This document shows positions 1-7,316 of a stretch of DNA of 42,283 nucleotides, piece by piece. The DNA lies in assembly GCF_009898475.1 (NCBI RefSeq), contig NZ_QURE01000007.1, positions 1-42,283 of the forward strand, given 5' to 3'. This stretch comes from Nitrososphaera sp. AFS (GTDB lineage Archaea; Thermoproteota; Nitrososphaeria; Nitrososphaerales; Nitrososphaeraceae). A model generated the notes under the pieces. It was given only the letters and a program-made list of their open reading frames with translations, was not told the DNA's origin and made no database searches. How positions within the stretch are numbered: the stretch's first letter is position 1; every line of letters begins with the position of its first letter. A program made the translations under genes and the position numbers.

Positions 1-110
1 ATTAGGCAAAAAGTACCTCAGACTATTTGTTCAATGTAACTCATTTCTACGAATATAAAAAAAAATGAAGGTTATTTCTTGCTCCACAATTCGCGACTTC
101 AAGTAATATC

Positions 111-317
111 CTACTTCTTTGTCATATTAGCGCCGGCGCCACTAGTCATATTGCCTGCGCCACTAGTCATATTGCCTGCGGCCCCTGTGGCATTCTTCGC
201 CATACCACCAGCGGTTGCGTTCTGAGCATGTGCTGGATTGAAGACACCAGAAGCCACTGTTACGAACGCTGTCAGCAATAGTGCAGCTGCGATCGCAAAA
301 GTTATCTGTTTGTACAT
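111..317 (-). CDS. Small exported sequon-rich protein (68 aa)
   Basis: I do not recognise the family. The first ~31 residues form a typical signal peptide (Lys at position 3, a hydrophobic stretch, AHA before the likely cleavage point). The mature part is a short Gly/Ala/Asn/Met/Thr tail with repeated N-x-T sequons (NAT, NAT, NMT, NMT, NMT), so it is probably a glycosylated cell-surface or secreted peptide. The tail contains a tandem GNMTSGA heptad encoded by a perfect 21-bp DNA repeat. The start codon is ATG with a TATA-like box 24-31 nt upstream, fitting a leaderless transcript. A similar 77-residue protein lies at 10066-10299. Function unknown. Confidence 0.65.
   Translation of the reverse strand: MYKQITFAIAAALLLTAFVTVASGVFNPAHAQNATAGGMAKNATGAAGNMTSGAGNMTSGAGANMTKK
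139..180. repeat. Two-copy perfect 21-bp tandem repeat
   Basis: Positions 139-159 and 160-180 are identical 21-bp units lying in frame inside the small exported protein gene. Each encodes one GNMTSGA heptad, including an N-glycosylation sequon. A degenerate third copy precedes them at about 121-138. In-frame tandem units suggest the sequon tail changes length by slippage or unequal exchange (inference). Confidence 0.9.
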
Positions 318-340
318 TGCAATGGCTACAACAAAAAACT

Positions 341-348
341 ATTTATGG
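341..348 (-). promoter_or_regulatory. TATA-like box of the 68-aa exported protein gene
   Basis: On the minus strand this reads CCATAAAT and ends 24 nt before the ATG at 317. That is the spacing expected of an archaeal TATA box for a leaderless transcript. Called from position and sequence only. Confidence 0.5.
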
Positions 349-470
349 GTTTCAACTGCGTATGTTTAATGCGACAGTTAAAACGCAAGGCCAAGGTACG
401 TCATAGGCTCTAAATTTTGTGTACATATGCCAAAGCTGAACCAAGTTCTCTCGCGAGCTAAAATTAAATC

Positions 471-896
471 TTAATGAAGGTTGAACGCCTGTATTAGAAA
501 CTGGAACTGACTAGCGGTCTCTATGGAATTCATATTGATGAATTCTCCACACCCCGTAGGCTGTGCTAACAAGCCCAATCCGAAGATAACTTTAGATAAA
601 GACATTCCGTGATGAAGGGCATCTAGACCTAATGACAATCCATTACTTATACACGACATAGTGGTTTGACCAGCCGAAGTCAAAGTGCCGTTAGAGTTTG
701 TAAGGTCGCTACAAGGCTGAAGTAGGATATACATTTGGCTCACATCGTTGCAAAGAGTATTCCAATCAATACCTGAAGGCGCAGTTTTATTACCTGAAAA
801 TAATGTGCCCTGTGCGAAAGCAACTGAAACAGAGGACATGACTGAGAACGTCATCATAAAACAGGTGAATAGAACTACAAAGATGGGTTTGATCAT
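471..896 (-). CDS. Exported cysteine-containing hypothetical protein (141 aa)
   Basis: No family recognised. A signal peptide is clear: positive N-terminus (MIKP), hydrophobic core to about residue 25, then VAFAQ as a plausible cleavage site. The mature region carries several cysteines (in LCND, QPCSD, MSCIS, TGCGE), compatible with two disulfides outside the cell, and two N-x-T sequons. A TATA-like sequence lies 35-43 nt upstream of the ATG, implying a leader of about 10 nt. It shares its orientation with the exported protein genes on either side, but the gaps are too long for a certain operon. Confidence 0.6.
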   Translation of the reverse strand: MIKPIFVVLFTCFMMTFSVMSSVSVAFAQGTLFSGNKTAPSGIDWNTLCNDVSQMYILLQPCSDLTNSNGTLTSAGQTTMSCISNGLSLGLDALHHGMSLSKVIFGLGLLAQPTGCGEFINMNSIETASQFQFLIQAFNLH

Positions 897-897
897 A

Positions 898-1464
898 TTT
901 GCTGCTACGCGATAAACTTAACCTCGCTTTATTTATAAGGTTACTATTTTGAAATTCCGAGCATGTAAATCATAAGAGATGGCATCAGCCTGAACAACCA
1001 CACTTCTCCTTTCTTACTTCTTTCTTACATTACATAACTATCAAAAAAGCAAGTTTTGCTATTTTTAGATCCCGTAGGGAAAATTGATTTCAATGGCTTG
1101 CCTCTCCCTATATAAAAATTGTTTTAGGGGTTTCATTGCCAGTTTAGACTGTGACACGCTGAATTTGCATATATTCAAATTGTGTTACTTTATCCCCTAG
1201 TCTTGCTACCGGACAAATGGAGAAACAAGGAGCAGAAAATCCTCCGATACTTCATTGAGTCTCAAGAACTCATTCAACCAATCAGTCATAAACTCGAAGC
1301 TTGCGATAATGTGTTTTGTCTAACTTCCAAAGCACATCTAATTCATGCTATTGTTCGCTAACATTTTCCAAAAGGGGTTTTTGCCAACCACCAGATATCA
1401 CAACGATAAGCGGTTGCTCATTTGCTGCTATTTCAAAGTAAGTGACATTCGTTGTAGTATAAAG
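898..1464. other. Gene-free stretch between two exported-protein genes
   Basis: Apart from the promoter noted above I see no credible gene. A small inverted repeat, AATTTG (1162-1167) with CAAATT (1176-1181), is flanked by TAGGGG near 1125 and CCCCTA near 1195, so a weak larger fold is possible. The open frame starting at 1345 on the plus strand is the antisense of the exported protein gene at 1465-1869. Confidence 0.4.
931..939 (-). promoter_or_regulatory. TATA-like box of the 141-aa exported protein gene
   Basis: The minus strand reads CTTATAAAT followed by AAAG, 35-43 nt before the ATG at 896. The core TATAAATAAA is identical to the box before the exported protein gene at 10066-10299. Confidence 0.45.
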
Positions 1465-1869
1465 TCAAGGAACTTCCACCAGAATACCAGGAGGAGGGTT
1501 CAATGTGTTTTTCTTTGGGCTTGTGTTAATGGTGTGTGTTTCAACGTTAGTTGGATTGTGGGTCGCTGTACCGGGGGCGGTGACGCCAGCAATCTGTTGC
1601 TGCGAATAACAGCCATCTACGACCTGAATTGTGGGCGGATCCAAGTGTGTCTTAGTTATACAACTGTAGAATTTTGAGATTTGTTTGTCTAACTCAGCAT
1701 TCCCCGTATTTACTTGTTCTTGGATGACAGGGCCTGAATGACTTGACGGGGCACGGTTTGTTGGTGAGAGTACCGTAGAAGCTGCCCACGCTGCATTCCC
1801 TGAGGCACTTGCTAACATTACTGCCAAACTAATGGACGATACCAGAATCAATAGTGCAATACCAGTCAT
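1465..1869 (-). CDS. Exported Pro/Thr-rich hypothetical protein (134 aa)
   Basis: No family recognised. Residues 1-29 form a signal peptide with a long hydrophobic core and an AWA-type cleavage site. The mature part has two cysteines (YSCITK and DGCYSQ), one possible disulfide, and a Pro/Thr/Asn-rich C-terminal third with N-x-T sequons typical of surface proteins. The opposite-strand frame here is less protein-like and has no signal peptide, so the minus strand was chosen. It is the third small exported protein gene on this strand in the first 2 kb. Confidence 0.6.
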   Translation of the reverse strand: MTGIALLILVSSISLAVMLASASGNAAWAASTVLSPTNRAPSSHSGPVIQEQVNTGNAELDKQISKFYSCITKTHLDPPTIQVVDGCYSQQQIAGVTAPGTATHNPTNVETHTINTSPKKNTLNPPPGILVEVP

Positions 1870-2259
1870 ATTATATTACTGTCGCAACTATACTCCTTAT
1901 CCTTATAGGCGTTAAGAACACTTAGATAGGTTTATGAATACTATATATTGTTATACAAATTAGTTACCGCCCTTTGTTTTTGATGAACATCCAAATTTAA
2001 TTTTGAATATTAAACCTATGACTCGGTTGACAGGTAATTTGCATATATAGTATGACTACTAGACAGCATTAATGAAACGGACGAACCTTTCATACTGTAT
2101 AATTGATTGCTGCTTTCTGAGTCTTTTCATTGTAGCGCGAAAATTTATGAATTCAGAATCGAAAGATGGGCTTAGATGACCTACAGGATTAAATGAAACT
2201 GAATATCGAGCTTATTATCTGTTATTTTCAAAGAAATGAAAATCATAAGTCAGCATCTT
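1870..2259. other. Gene-free AT-rich stretch
   Basis: No credible gene or RNA seen. It contains AATTTGCATATAT at 2037-2049, a 13-bp exact match to 1162-1174 in the previous gap. This may be a shared promoter-like element or simply AT-rich coincidence. Confidence 0.35.
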
Positions 2260-3441
2260 CTATAGCCTAAATAGACGATGATGTGGGTGACGTCTAATAT
2301 CGAGAATTACTTGACCACCGCATGCGATAGCCATTGCAGACATAAGATATACTGGCAGCAAATCATGTTCGACCATTGCCATAGCGATAACAGCCGATGC
2401 TGCTACTAAGGCATATAACGACATCGAACCCAAAAATACTGTCGACGTGAATTTGGTTTTTTCCGAAGTAATGTTTATTGTTCCTAATGCCCCAACGCAA
2501 AGTGCTACTGAGATGCACATCCATTTATCCGAGTCCGGCAGGGCTTGGTACTGGTTACTCAATACAGAATGCTCGATAGCTACACCTAGCGCTGTGAATC
2601 CAATAAGGAGAGGCAAATGTATGTAAAGCCAACAAATGTAAACTCCTACTTTTTTCTGATTATAAAAAGCTCTGACCTCAGAGCCATCAACGCTATCAAA
2701 ATAAATCCACCATAGACTAAAGGCGATTCCCAATCCAAGGGCTGTATCCAGAATCGATTGGAATGTCCAATTATGCTCAGAAATTCCGTCGACGATTGCT
2801 AGGATGGAAATGCCTAGAACTATAATCGTGAATGTGCCAAACCTTTCTGGTAGGTGATAAATATTCGGAGCAAAGCCGCTAGATGTCCGCATTGTAAATA
2901 CTGTTGGAGTAACAACATCTATTGCTAAGCCTACTATCCACAATATGAATCGCATTGGAGCTGGAACAAAAGCAGATGCTAGCCAAATCGAAGCCGCAAT
3001 AGAAAATCCTATAGAATAAGGTCTGACGATTGTGCGAGTCGAAGGTATATGTTTACCAGTACGTAAATATTCGATAACAAGAATGCCACGAATTGCCGCA
3101 TATGACACAGCAAATCCTGTTGAATTTTTGTCTAACCCGCCAGGCACACATACAGCCATAAATGCCGCGGCGGCTATTTGTAATAAAGTCAATAACCTAT
3201 GTCCCAGATCGTCTGTTTCAAACCTGGAGCTATAGAACGTCACTCCTATCCAAGACCACCACACCGGTATGAATAGTGCAACAAACCCAAGAAATCCATA
3301 AACGGACACACTATGGTTCAGGTTAGTATAAAGCTGAAAAACAACGATCGCTACTATCAAATCATAGAAGTTTTCAAGCCACGACGAATGGCGTTCCTTC
3401 TCAATGTTCTCCAAAGGTGATATTAGAACATCGATTAGCAT
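2260..3441 (-). CDS. LtrA-family (low temperature requirement A) membrane protein
   Basis: A 393-residue polytopic membrane protein with around ten hydrophobic segments. It matches the LtrA family by its N-terminal WLENFYDLIVAIVVFQL segment and by WWSWIGVTFYSSRFETDD near residues 60-80, the family's W-x-x-W and RF-x-T-D-D signature. Length is normal for the family. LtrA proteins are widespread in bacteria and some archaea; their biochemical role is poorly defined, and the name comes from a Listeria cold-growth phenotype. The ATG at 3441 is preceded on its strand by CTTATAAG-like sequences within 25 nt. It appears monocistronic. Confidence 0.85.
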   Translation of the reverse strand: MLIDVLISPLENIEKERHSSWLENFYDLIVAIVVFQLYTNLNHSVSVYGFLGFVALFIPVWWSWIGVTFYSSRFETDDLGHRLLTLLQIAAAAFMAVCVPGGLDKNSTGFAVSYAAIRGILVIEYLRTGKHIPSTRTIVRPYSIGFSIAASIWLASAFVPAPMRFILWIVGLAIDVVTPTVFTMRTSSGFAPNIYHLPERFGTFTIIVLGISILAIVDGISEHNWTFQSILDTALGLGIAFSLWWIYFDSVDGSEVRAFYNQKKVGVYICWLYIHLPLLIGFTALGVAIEHSVLSNQYQALPDSDKWMCISVALCVGALGTINITSEKTKFTSTVFLGSMSLYALVAASAVIAMAMVEHDLLPVYLMSAMAIACGGQVILDIRRHPHHRLFRL

Positions 3442-3694
3442 ACATTTACTTATAAGTCTATAAGGCAGCAGCTATAGTTAATATTTTTAACACTTCCATA
3501 TGGGTACAGATATCTCTGCAAAATAACCGCGTCTAGATAATATCACCCTGTGAAGCAGAATGTAAATTCGGTCATCAAGAATGTAATTCTGGATTCCGAC
3601 TTACCATCGCGCTTCCATTCCAAAGTCACCCCGACAAGAGGGGAGATCGAATTTCAAAGGATTAAATATTAATATCTTCTAAAGAGGTCAGGCA

Positions 3695-3787
3695 ATGAAG
3701 CTGAGGCGTGATCACATTTTTCTGATAGTACTGATCGTTGCAACATTAATCATAGTAGAACTTTCTCCTTACCTGATCCCGCATTAG
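3695..3787 (+). CDS. Candidate single-span membrane microprotein (30 aa)
   Basis: ATG to TAG, beginning MKLRRDHIF and ending SPYLIPH. A basic N-terminus is followed by an uninterrupted hydrophobic stretch (about residues 9-21, rich in Ile/Leu/Val), the composition of a one-pass membrane peptide with its N-terminus inside. GAGGTC lies 7 nt before the ATG, a plausible ribosome binding site, and an AT-rich TATA-like tract (ATTAAATATT) lies about 25-35 nt upstream. It is too short for homology to be judged by eye; chance cannot be excluded. Confidence 0.4.
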   Translation: MKLRRDHIFLIVLIVATLIIVELSPYLIPH

Positions 3788-4062
3788 TTATGATACTTGT
3801 TCTGATACAGTAACCGAAAATGATTTAGACTAGGTCGCATCGCTGTGTTTCATTAGAGGATCTAAAAGAAAGTATATGAACGAATTTGGCACTTCGGACA
3901 GAGATTAGCGTTATCCTCTTGTCATGAGAACGAGTCTTGAATAAATCGAAATAGATTCTTATTGTATATAGTAAGGAATTATCCTCTAGATAAACAAGGG
4001 CAATTTGTTATATATTGATGAATTAAAAGTAACTCTAATAGCCTACCAATGTTGACATGTGA

Positions 4063-4123
4063 CTATTTGGACGCCTCACCCCGCTACCTATTTCTGTATT
4101 TCACACGTGGGGCTTCCAAATAG
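4063..4123. repeat. Long imperfect inverted repeat (17-nt arms)
   Basis: The left arm (4063-4079, starting CTATTTGGA and ending CAC) pairs with the right arm (4107-4123, starting GTGGGG and ending CAAATAG) with two mismatches, around a 27-nt loop. It stands alone in an intergenic gap, 110 bp before the thioesterase gene. It could be a folded RNA, a terminator-like structure or the remnant of a small mobile element. Its TTGGACGCCT also occurs in the inverted repeat at 10854-10910. Confidence 0.6.
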
Positions 4124-4200
4124 AATCTAGTTTTTCTTTCTATTAGACGGCTGTAATATCCGTTAACTATCTATTTGCTGACGTTGTTTTTACATTTACT

Positions 4201-4210
4201 TAATAAATAA
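4201..4210 (+). promoter_or_regulatory. TATA-like box of the thioesterase gene
   Basis: TAATAAATAA ends 23 nt before the ATG at 4233, the usual archaeal position for a leaderless mRNA. Confidence 0.5.
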
Positions 4211-4232
4211 TTGGATACCCATTATCGATCAT

Positions 4233-4712
4233 ATGGATATGAGTAAAGATTCACTCCGCGGCAAGCATTCCAACGACTCAAAATCAGAAACAACTATCAT
4301 GATGCTCCCGTCGGATGCAAATCCCAAAGGTAACGTCTTTGGAGGCGTAATACTTAAGCATATTGATCTTATTGCTGGTCTCGTTGCTAAGCGGCATGCT
4401 GGTCATGCAAACGTGGTGACCGCCAGTATTGACAGAGTGGCTTTTCTTAAGCCCGTTTTTATTGGCAATGCGCTGATTCTTTCTGCACGCCTTAATTATG
4501 TTAAACGATCTTCAATGGAAGTTGAAGTAATTATAATGGCAGATGATTTAGACTCGGGTGAAAGGACATTAACAGGAACTGCCTTTGTGACTGTGGTTGC
4601 TCTGGATGATGCCGGGAAGCCTGTAAAAGTTACGCCTCTGATTTTGAGGACAGAAGATGACAGAAGAAGATTTCTTGAGGGTGAATCAAGAATGAATGCT
4701 AGGTTGAAGTAG
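4233..4712 (+). CDS. Acyl-CoA thioesterase, hotdog fold (YciA/BACH type)
   Basis: Hydrolyses acyl-CoA thioesters to free acid and CoA in the cytoplasm; the exact chain-length preference is not readable. The 159-residue protein carries the family motif around residues 25-45: MLPSDANPKGNVFGG followed by a hydrophobic helix with HIDLIAG, where N and the following D are the usual catalytic/structural positions. VTASIDRVAFLKPVFIG and the strand LILSARLNYVKRSSMEVEV complete the hotdog. Length equals a single-domain family member. ATG at 4233 is chosen for its TATA spacing; ATG at 4239 is an alternative. Monocistronic. Confidence 0.85.
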   Translation: MDMSKDSLRGKHSNDSKSETTIMMLPSDANPKGNVFGGVILKHIDLIAGLVAKRHAGHANVVTASIDRVAFLKPVFIGNALILSARLNYVKRSSMEVEVIIMADDLDSGERTLTGTAFVTVVALDDAGKPVKVTPLILRTEDDRRRFLEGESRMNARLK

Positions 4713-5095
4713 GTATAGACTGGCAGATCAAATCTGACTCAGATTTTCTAAAAATAAGTCGAGTTAATATAAAGTGCTAGTAGTTGCCAGGACATCGGTA
4801 TTTGGTCGAAATGATTATAGTAGTTTAATTCACTGCCAATCTTACACCTGCGCTGACCGCACTAGATAAAATTCTATCTTTTGGTTGGGCTTTGATCACT
4901 TTGCTCTTTTAGATATTCTAAGTATGTCTACTAAAAGAACGGGATAATCAGAATAATCTTCCAGTATATTTTTGTTTTCCAAGCTATTTATTGCTTTAAA
5001 ATGTATTCAATTTCAGGTTCTGTATACTTCTCGTCGGATTGATGTTCTAGAATATCTGTATGCGATTGTCGGACAAAAGGATAAAGCTTTGATAG
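4713..5095. other. Gene-free stretch
   Basis: No gene or convincing signal seen. The open frame beginning at 4972 mostly overlaps the membrane protein at 5096 in another frame and has no protein-like features. Confidence 0.4.
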
Positions 5096-5599
5096 ATGAT
5101 GTCATTTTTAGTGTATCATTCTACAGCCATAATATTGATTATATTAATAGGGCTGTCCGCAATTGCTTGGTTTATGTTCGACATTCTTGGAGCATCGATA
5201 ACCATCGCTACCTCGATAATTGCTATCGGAGTAGGATTGGGCGTCGTCGTTTGGGATGGATTTAGAAGGCAAAGACAATCTTTGGAAAAAACATACGCGG
5301 CAATGGATGTCATGAATAAATATTTGGGGAACACCTCAAAAGCTGGCATTTACGAAAAAATTGCTATGTTAAACGGCTACATAAACAATGTGTCAGATTG
5401 GAAGGATTCTAAGATTATTACAAATAAAATTTGTTTCGATATAGAAGCACTATGGCATTTAAAATCCACAATAGGTGACAACGAAATTGCGGAATTATCC
5501 GCGGCCATTAATTCGCTGACGAAGGCGATGAAATCGAAGACCTTCGAAGAAGACGCAGACAGAATAGAACATAAATCTAAACCGCTTTTTTCGAGCTAG
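5096..5599 (+). CDS. Hypothetical membrane protein with C-terminal helical domain (167 aa)
   Basis: No family recognised. Two closely spaced hydrophobic segments (about residues 8-27 and 32-52) are followed by a basic stop-transfer region (FRRQRQSLEK) and about 110 polar, helix-rich residues predicted to lie in the cytoplasm. An in-frame stop lies directly upstream, so ATG 5096 (or the next Met) is the start. The last 23 bp overlap the 3' end of the convergent transposase gene, so the final residues (KSKPLFSS) are encoded by DNA shared with it. That could mean insertion of the element next to or into this gene. Confidence 0.5.
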   Translation: MMSFLVYHSTAIILIILIGLSAIAWFMFDILGASITIATSIIAIGVGLGVVVWDGFRRQRQSLEKTYAAMDVMNKYLGNTSKAGIYEKIAMLNGYINNVSDWKDSKIITNKICFDIEALWHLKSTIGDNEIAELSAAINSLTKAMKSKTFEEDADRIEHKSKPLFSS

Positions 5600-6698
5600 C
5601 GTTCTCAATTACGGTCTTCCATTTATTCTCTCCTTCAATTATAATACCGCACTTCTCAGCAGGTGTTTTCCCTTTCAAAGCTTCATGTTGTCTGAAATAA
5701 TTATGGTATATCTGATAACCCGCTAGAACAGGAGTATCTGTCTTCTTTAATCCTCTCATGGTCTTTTCTCTATCGCGCACCTCACCATTCATTCTTTCCA
5801 TCTTGTTGTTGTTATGGTCGCCTTGCAAACGAATATGAGCGATATGTCGTGTCCTTGGATTGCTGATTGTGAAAAATTCCTTTTTGAATGCGTCAGCAAA
5901 ATTTGGCGCGCCATCTGTTATCATCGTGTTTGGTCTTTTTCCTGCAATTTCTTTCGCGTCTTTAAACAATGGCTGAATGTTGGATGTATATTTTGTATCT
6001 GCCACTTGCTGCGCAATCCAGAATCTTGTTTGGTCATCCATAAGAGCGAATAAATATTTTGGGTTGCCTCTGATTTTCAAATACAATTCGTCTGCTCTCC
6101 ATGCGTCTGACACATTCGGTTTGATTTGCTCTAAATACCGCGCCATGAGTGTCACGTACTTCTTTATCCATTTGTAGATGGTATTGTGATTTATTTTTAG
6201 ACCCTGTAATTTCAAGAATTTTTGTACATTGCGGAGAGATTCGCCCGTGAAATATAATTGGAGAGCAGATGTTATTGTCTGCGGGCTTGATTTCATTTTC
6301 TCAAATCCAAAATTGATTGTGAAATAATGATTACAATTTCGGCAATTGTATTTCTGAATATCACCATATTTGTTATGGCGCAATCCATCTTTTACAATGT
6401 TTGAGGAATTGCAATAGATACAAGTCGTTGTGGTCAGCGGCGCGATTCTTGCTACCTCTACCTCTCTATGTAATGCAAATGAAATTTCAACCGCGAAAAT
6501 ATGCTTACATTTCACACCACGAAATTTGTGGTCAGGACATGAACAAATCCATCCTAAATCGGTTGAGCAAACATCGTAGTCGCCATTGCCCTTTTGGGAT
6601 TTTACGACATATTTTAATTCGCTAATTCTTTTTATAGCGCCATCGATGTTAGCAATGACCAATCCTGCTTGCTGCCGATTTATAGCTGTTTTGTTCAT
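5577..6698 (-). CDS. DDE transposase, IS6-like, with N-terminal SWIM zinc finger
   Basis: A 373-residue DNA transposase. Domains in order: SWIM zinc finger (C52-x-C54, C64-x-H66); C2C2 zinc ribbon (C93-x2-C96, C119-x2-C122); helix-turn-helix around 145-185 (GESLRNVQKFLKLQG then NTIYKWIKKY); and the RNase H-like catalytic core with WRADELYLKIRG (D203), MITDGAPNF (D262) and KMERMNGEVRDREK (E301). The WRxDExYxKxxG block and the downstream RG-L pattern resemble IS6-type transposases. The added SWIM domain is the unusual part. It appears full length, with all three catalytic acids present. An ATACC-N6-GGTAT palindrome sits 7 nt before the ATG, so expression is probably repressed by the divergent RHH protein (inference). 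Confidence 0.9.
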   Translation of the reverse strand: MNKTAINRQQAGLVIANIDGAIKRISELKYVVKSQKGNGDYDVCSTDLGWICSCPDHKFRGVKCKHIFAVEISFALHREVEVARIAPLTTTTCIYCNSSNIVKDGLRHNKYGDIQKYNCRNCNHYFTINFGFEKMKSSPQTITSALQLYFTGESLRNVQKFLKLQGLKINHNTIYKWIKKYVTLMARYLEQIKPNVSDAWRADELYLKIRGNPKYLFALMDDQTRFWIAQQVADTKYTSNIQPLFKDAKEIAGKRPNTMITDGAPNFADAFKKEFFTISNPRTRHIAHIRLQGDHNNNKMERMNGEVRDREKTMRGLKKTDTPVLAGYQIYHNYFRQHEALKGKTPAEKCGIIIEGENKWKTVIENASSKKAV

Positions 6699-6704
6699 GC
6701 CAGT

Positions 6705-6720
6705 ATACCATTAATGGTAT
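6705..6720. promoter_or_regulatory. Perfect palindrome, candidate RHH operator 1 (transposase side)
   Basis: ATACCATTAATGGTAT is a perfect 16-bp palindrome, 7 nt upstream of the transposase start codon and over the expected transcription start if CATTTATAGC (6731-6740, minus strand) is the TATA box. It matches the second site at 6766-6781 in both half-sites. Confidence 0.6.
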
Positions 6721-6753
6721 GTTATCCCTAGCTATAAATGTTTACCAATACCG

Positions 6754-6761
6754 TTATATGG
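6754..6761 (+). promoter_or_regulatory. TATA-like box of the RHH operon
   Basis: TTATATGG lies 23-30 nt before the ATG at 6784, matching the spacing of other promoters in this window and favouring 6784 as start of a leaderless mRNA. GCTATAAATG at 6731-6740 is an alternative and may also serve the divergent transposase gene. Confidence 0.4.
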
Positions 6762-6765
6762 GTGT

Positions 6766-6781
6766 ATACCGATCATGGTAT
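6766..6781. promoter_or_regulatory. Imperfect palindrome, candidate RHH operator 2 (operon side)
   Basis: ATACCGATCATGGTAT has the same ATACC-N6-GGTAT half-sites as 6705-6720 and ends 2 nt before the ATG at 6784. The two sites are 61 bp apart, close to six helical turns, so bound proteins could face the same side. A further ATACC half-site lies at 6748-6752. Confidence 0.55.
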
Positions 6782-6783
6782 AT

Positions 6784-6948
6784 ATGGTTAAGCGAGAACC
6801 AACATCAATCAATGTTGATCCACAATTGTGGAAGGATGCTAAAATAGAAGCCATAAAGAGGGGGATTACCGTCACCGATTTATTCGAGGAATCGCTTCGG
6901 AAGGAATTGGGAAAAATCAAGAGGTTATCGGAGGTGAAAGGAAAATGA
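6784..6948 (+). CDS. Ribbon-helix-helix transcriptional regulator / antitoxin-like (54 aa)
   Basis: Too short for ordinary ORF cutoffs but clearly a ribbon-helix-helix (CopG/VapB-type) DNA-binding protein. The strand PTSINVDPQLW (from about residue 6) is followed by helix KDAKIEAIKRG, the turn ITVT, and helix DLFEESLRKELGKIK, the canonical beta-alpha-alpha pattern with ribbon residues T-S-I-N-V. It should bind a palindrome as a dimer of dimers. ATG 6784 is preferred on TATA spacing; ATG 6775, in frame, would give 57 residues. Its TGA overlaps the ATG of the next gene (ATGA), so translation is coupled. Palindromes at 6705 and 6766 are its likely operators, implying autorepression and control of the divergent transposase (inference). 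Confidence 0.75.
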   Translation: MVKREPTSINVDPQLWKDAKIEAIKRGITVTDLFEESLRKELGKIKRLSEVKGK

Positions 6949-7316
6949 GCGAAGACCCTAATTTCAAAATAAATTTTCAGAATAAAAATGTTGAACCCGA
7001 ATATAGAGTGTCTAGCATGCCTGATATGAGTATCCTGCCTGCTGATTTTGTCAAGGCGTTTATCGACGGGTCGAGCAAATTATGTACGCTTGTGTTCTTT
7101 AGGCGTCATATTGTTGCCAAAGAGGGTAAGAATGAAATGCAATTGGGAGGAATAAATGACGAGGCATTCTTGCAGGTAAAAATTCCTTTTGGAACCATAA
7201 TGGGTTTAGCATTGTATGTCACCCAGCATTTTAAGGAAATGCAGAATCCTGCTTGGGTTGAGGCCAATTTTGGCCCTATGTCTATAACACAAACACAAAC
7301 CCCACAACCAAAATGA
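6945..7316 (+). CDS. Small hypothetical protein, second gene of RHH operon (123 aa)
   Basis: No family recognised with confidence. It is soluble, without signal peptide or membrane segment. It has a beta-rich middle (KLCTLVFFRRHIVAK) and a segment EAFLQVKIPFGTIMGLALYVTQHFKEM that faintly resembles the C-terminal strand-plus-helix of DUF3467 proteins; the tail is Gln/Thr/Pro-rich. It starts inside the stop of the RHH gene and its own stop overlaps the next start, so the three genes are made together. In such a setting a toxin, anti-repressor or element accessory protein are all possible; the sequence does not decide. Confidence 0.65.
   Translation: MSEDPNFKINFQNKNVEPEYRVSSMPDMSILPADFVKAFIDGSSKLCTLVFFRRHIVAKEGKNEMQLGGINDEAFLQVKIPFGTIMGLALYVTQHFKEMQNPAWVEANFGPMSITQTQTPQPK

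Larger units (their letters stand above)
3442..4232. other. Long intergenic stretch with a microprotein candidate and an inverted repeat
   Basis: It holds the 30-residue ORF at 3695-3787, the inverted repeat at 4063-4123 and the promoter at 4201-4210, listed separately. A small CCCC/GGGG hairpin lies near 3633-3648. No tRNA-like fold was found. Confidence 0.4.
5577..6740. mobile_element. Putative insertion element; ends not resolved
   Basis: The transposase is intact, but I could not find terminal inverted repeats or a target duplication on either side. The 3' end of the transposase overlaps a neighbouring gene, and the 5' side runs into a shared divergent promoter. The limits given are those of the transposase and its promoter only. 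The element may extend to 7588 if the RHH operon belongs to it. Confidence 0.4.

Noticed and set aside
1345-1677. 110-residue plus-strand open frame
   Set aside because: Antisense to an exported protein gene with a clear signal peptide; its own translation has no recognisable features.
5560-6800. Terminal inverted repeats of the putative insertion element
   Set aside because: Compared the sequence beyond both ends of the transposase by eye; no matching inverted ends or target duplication found, apart from the operator palindromes, which are not at both ends.
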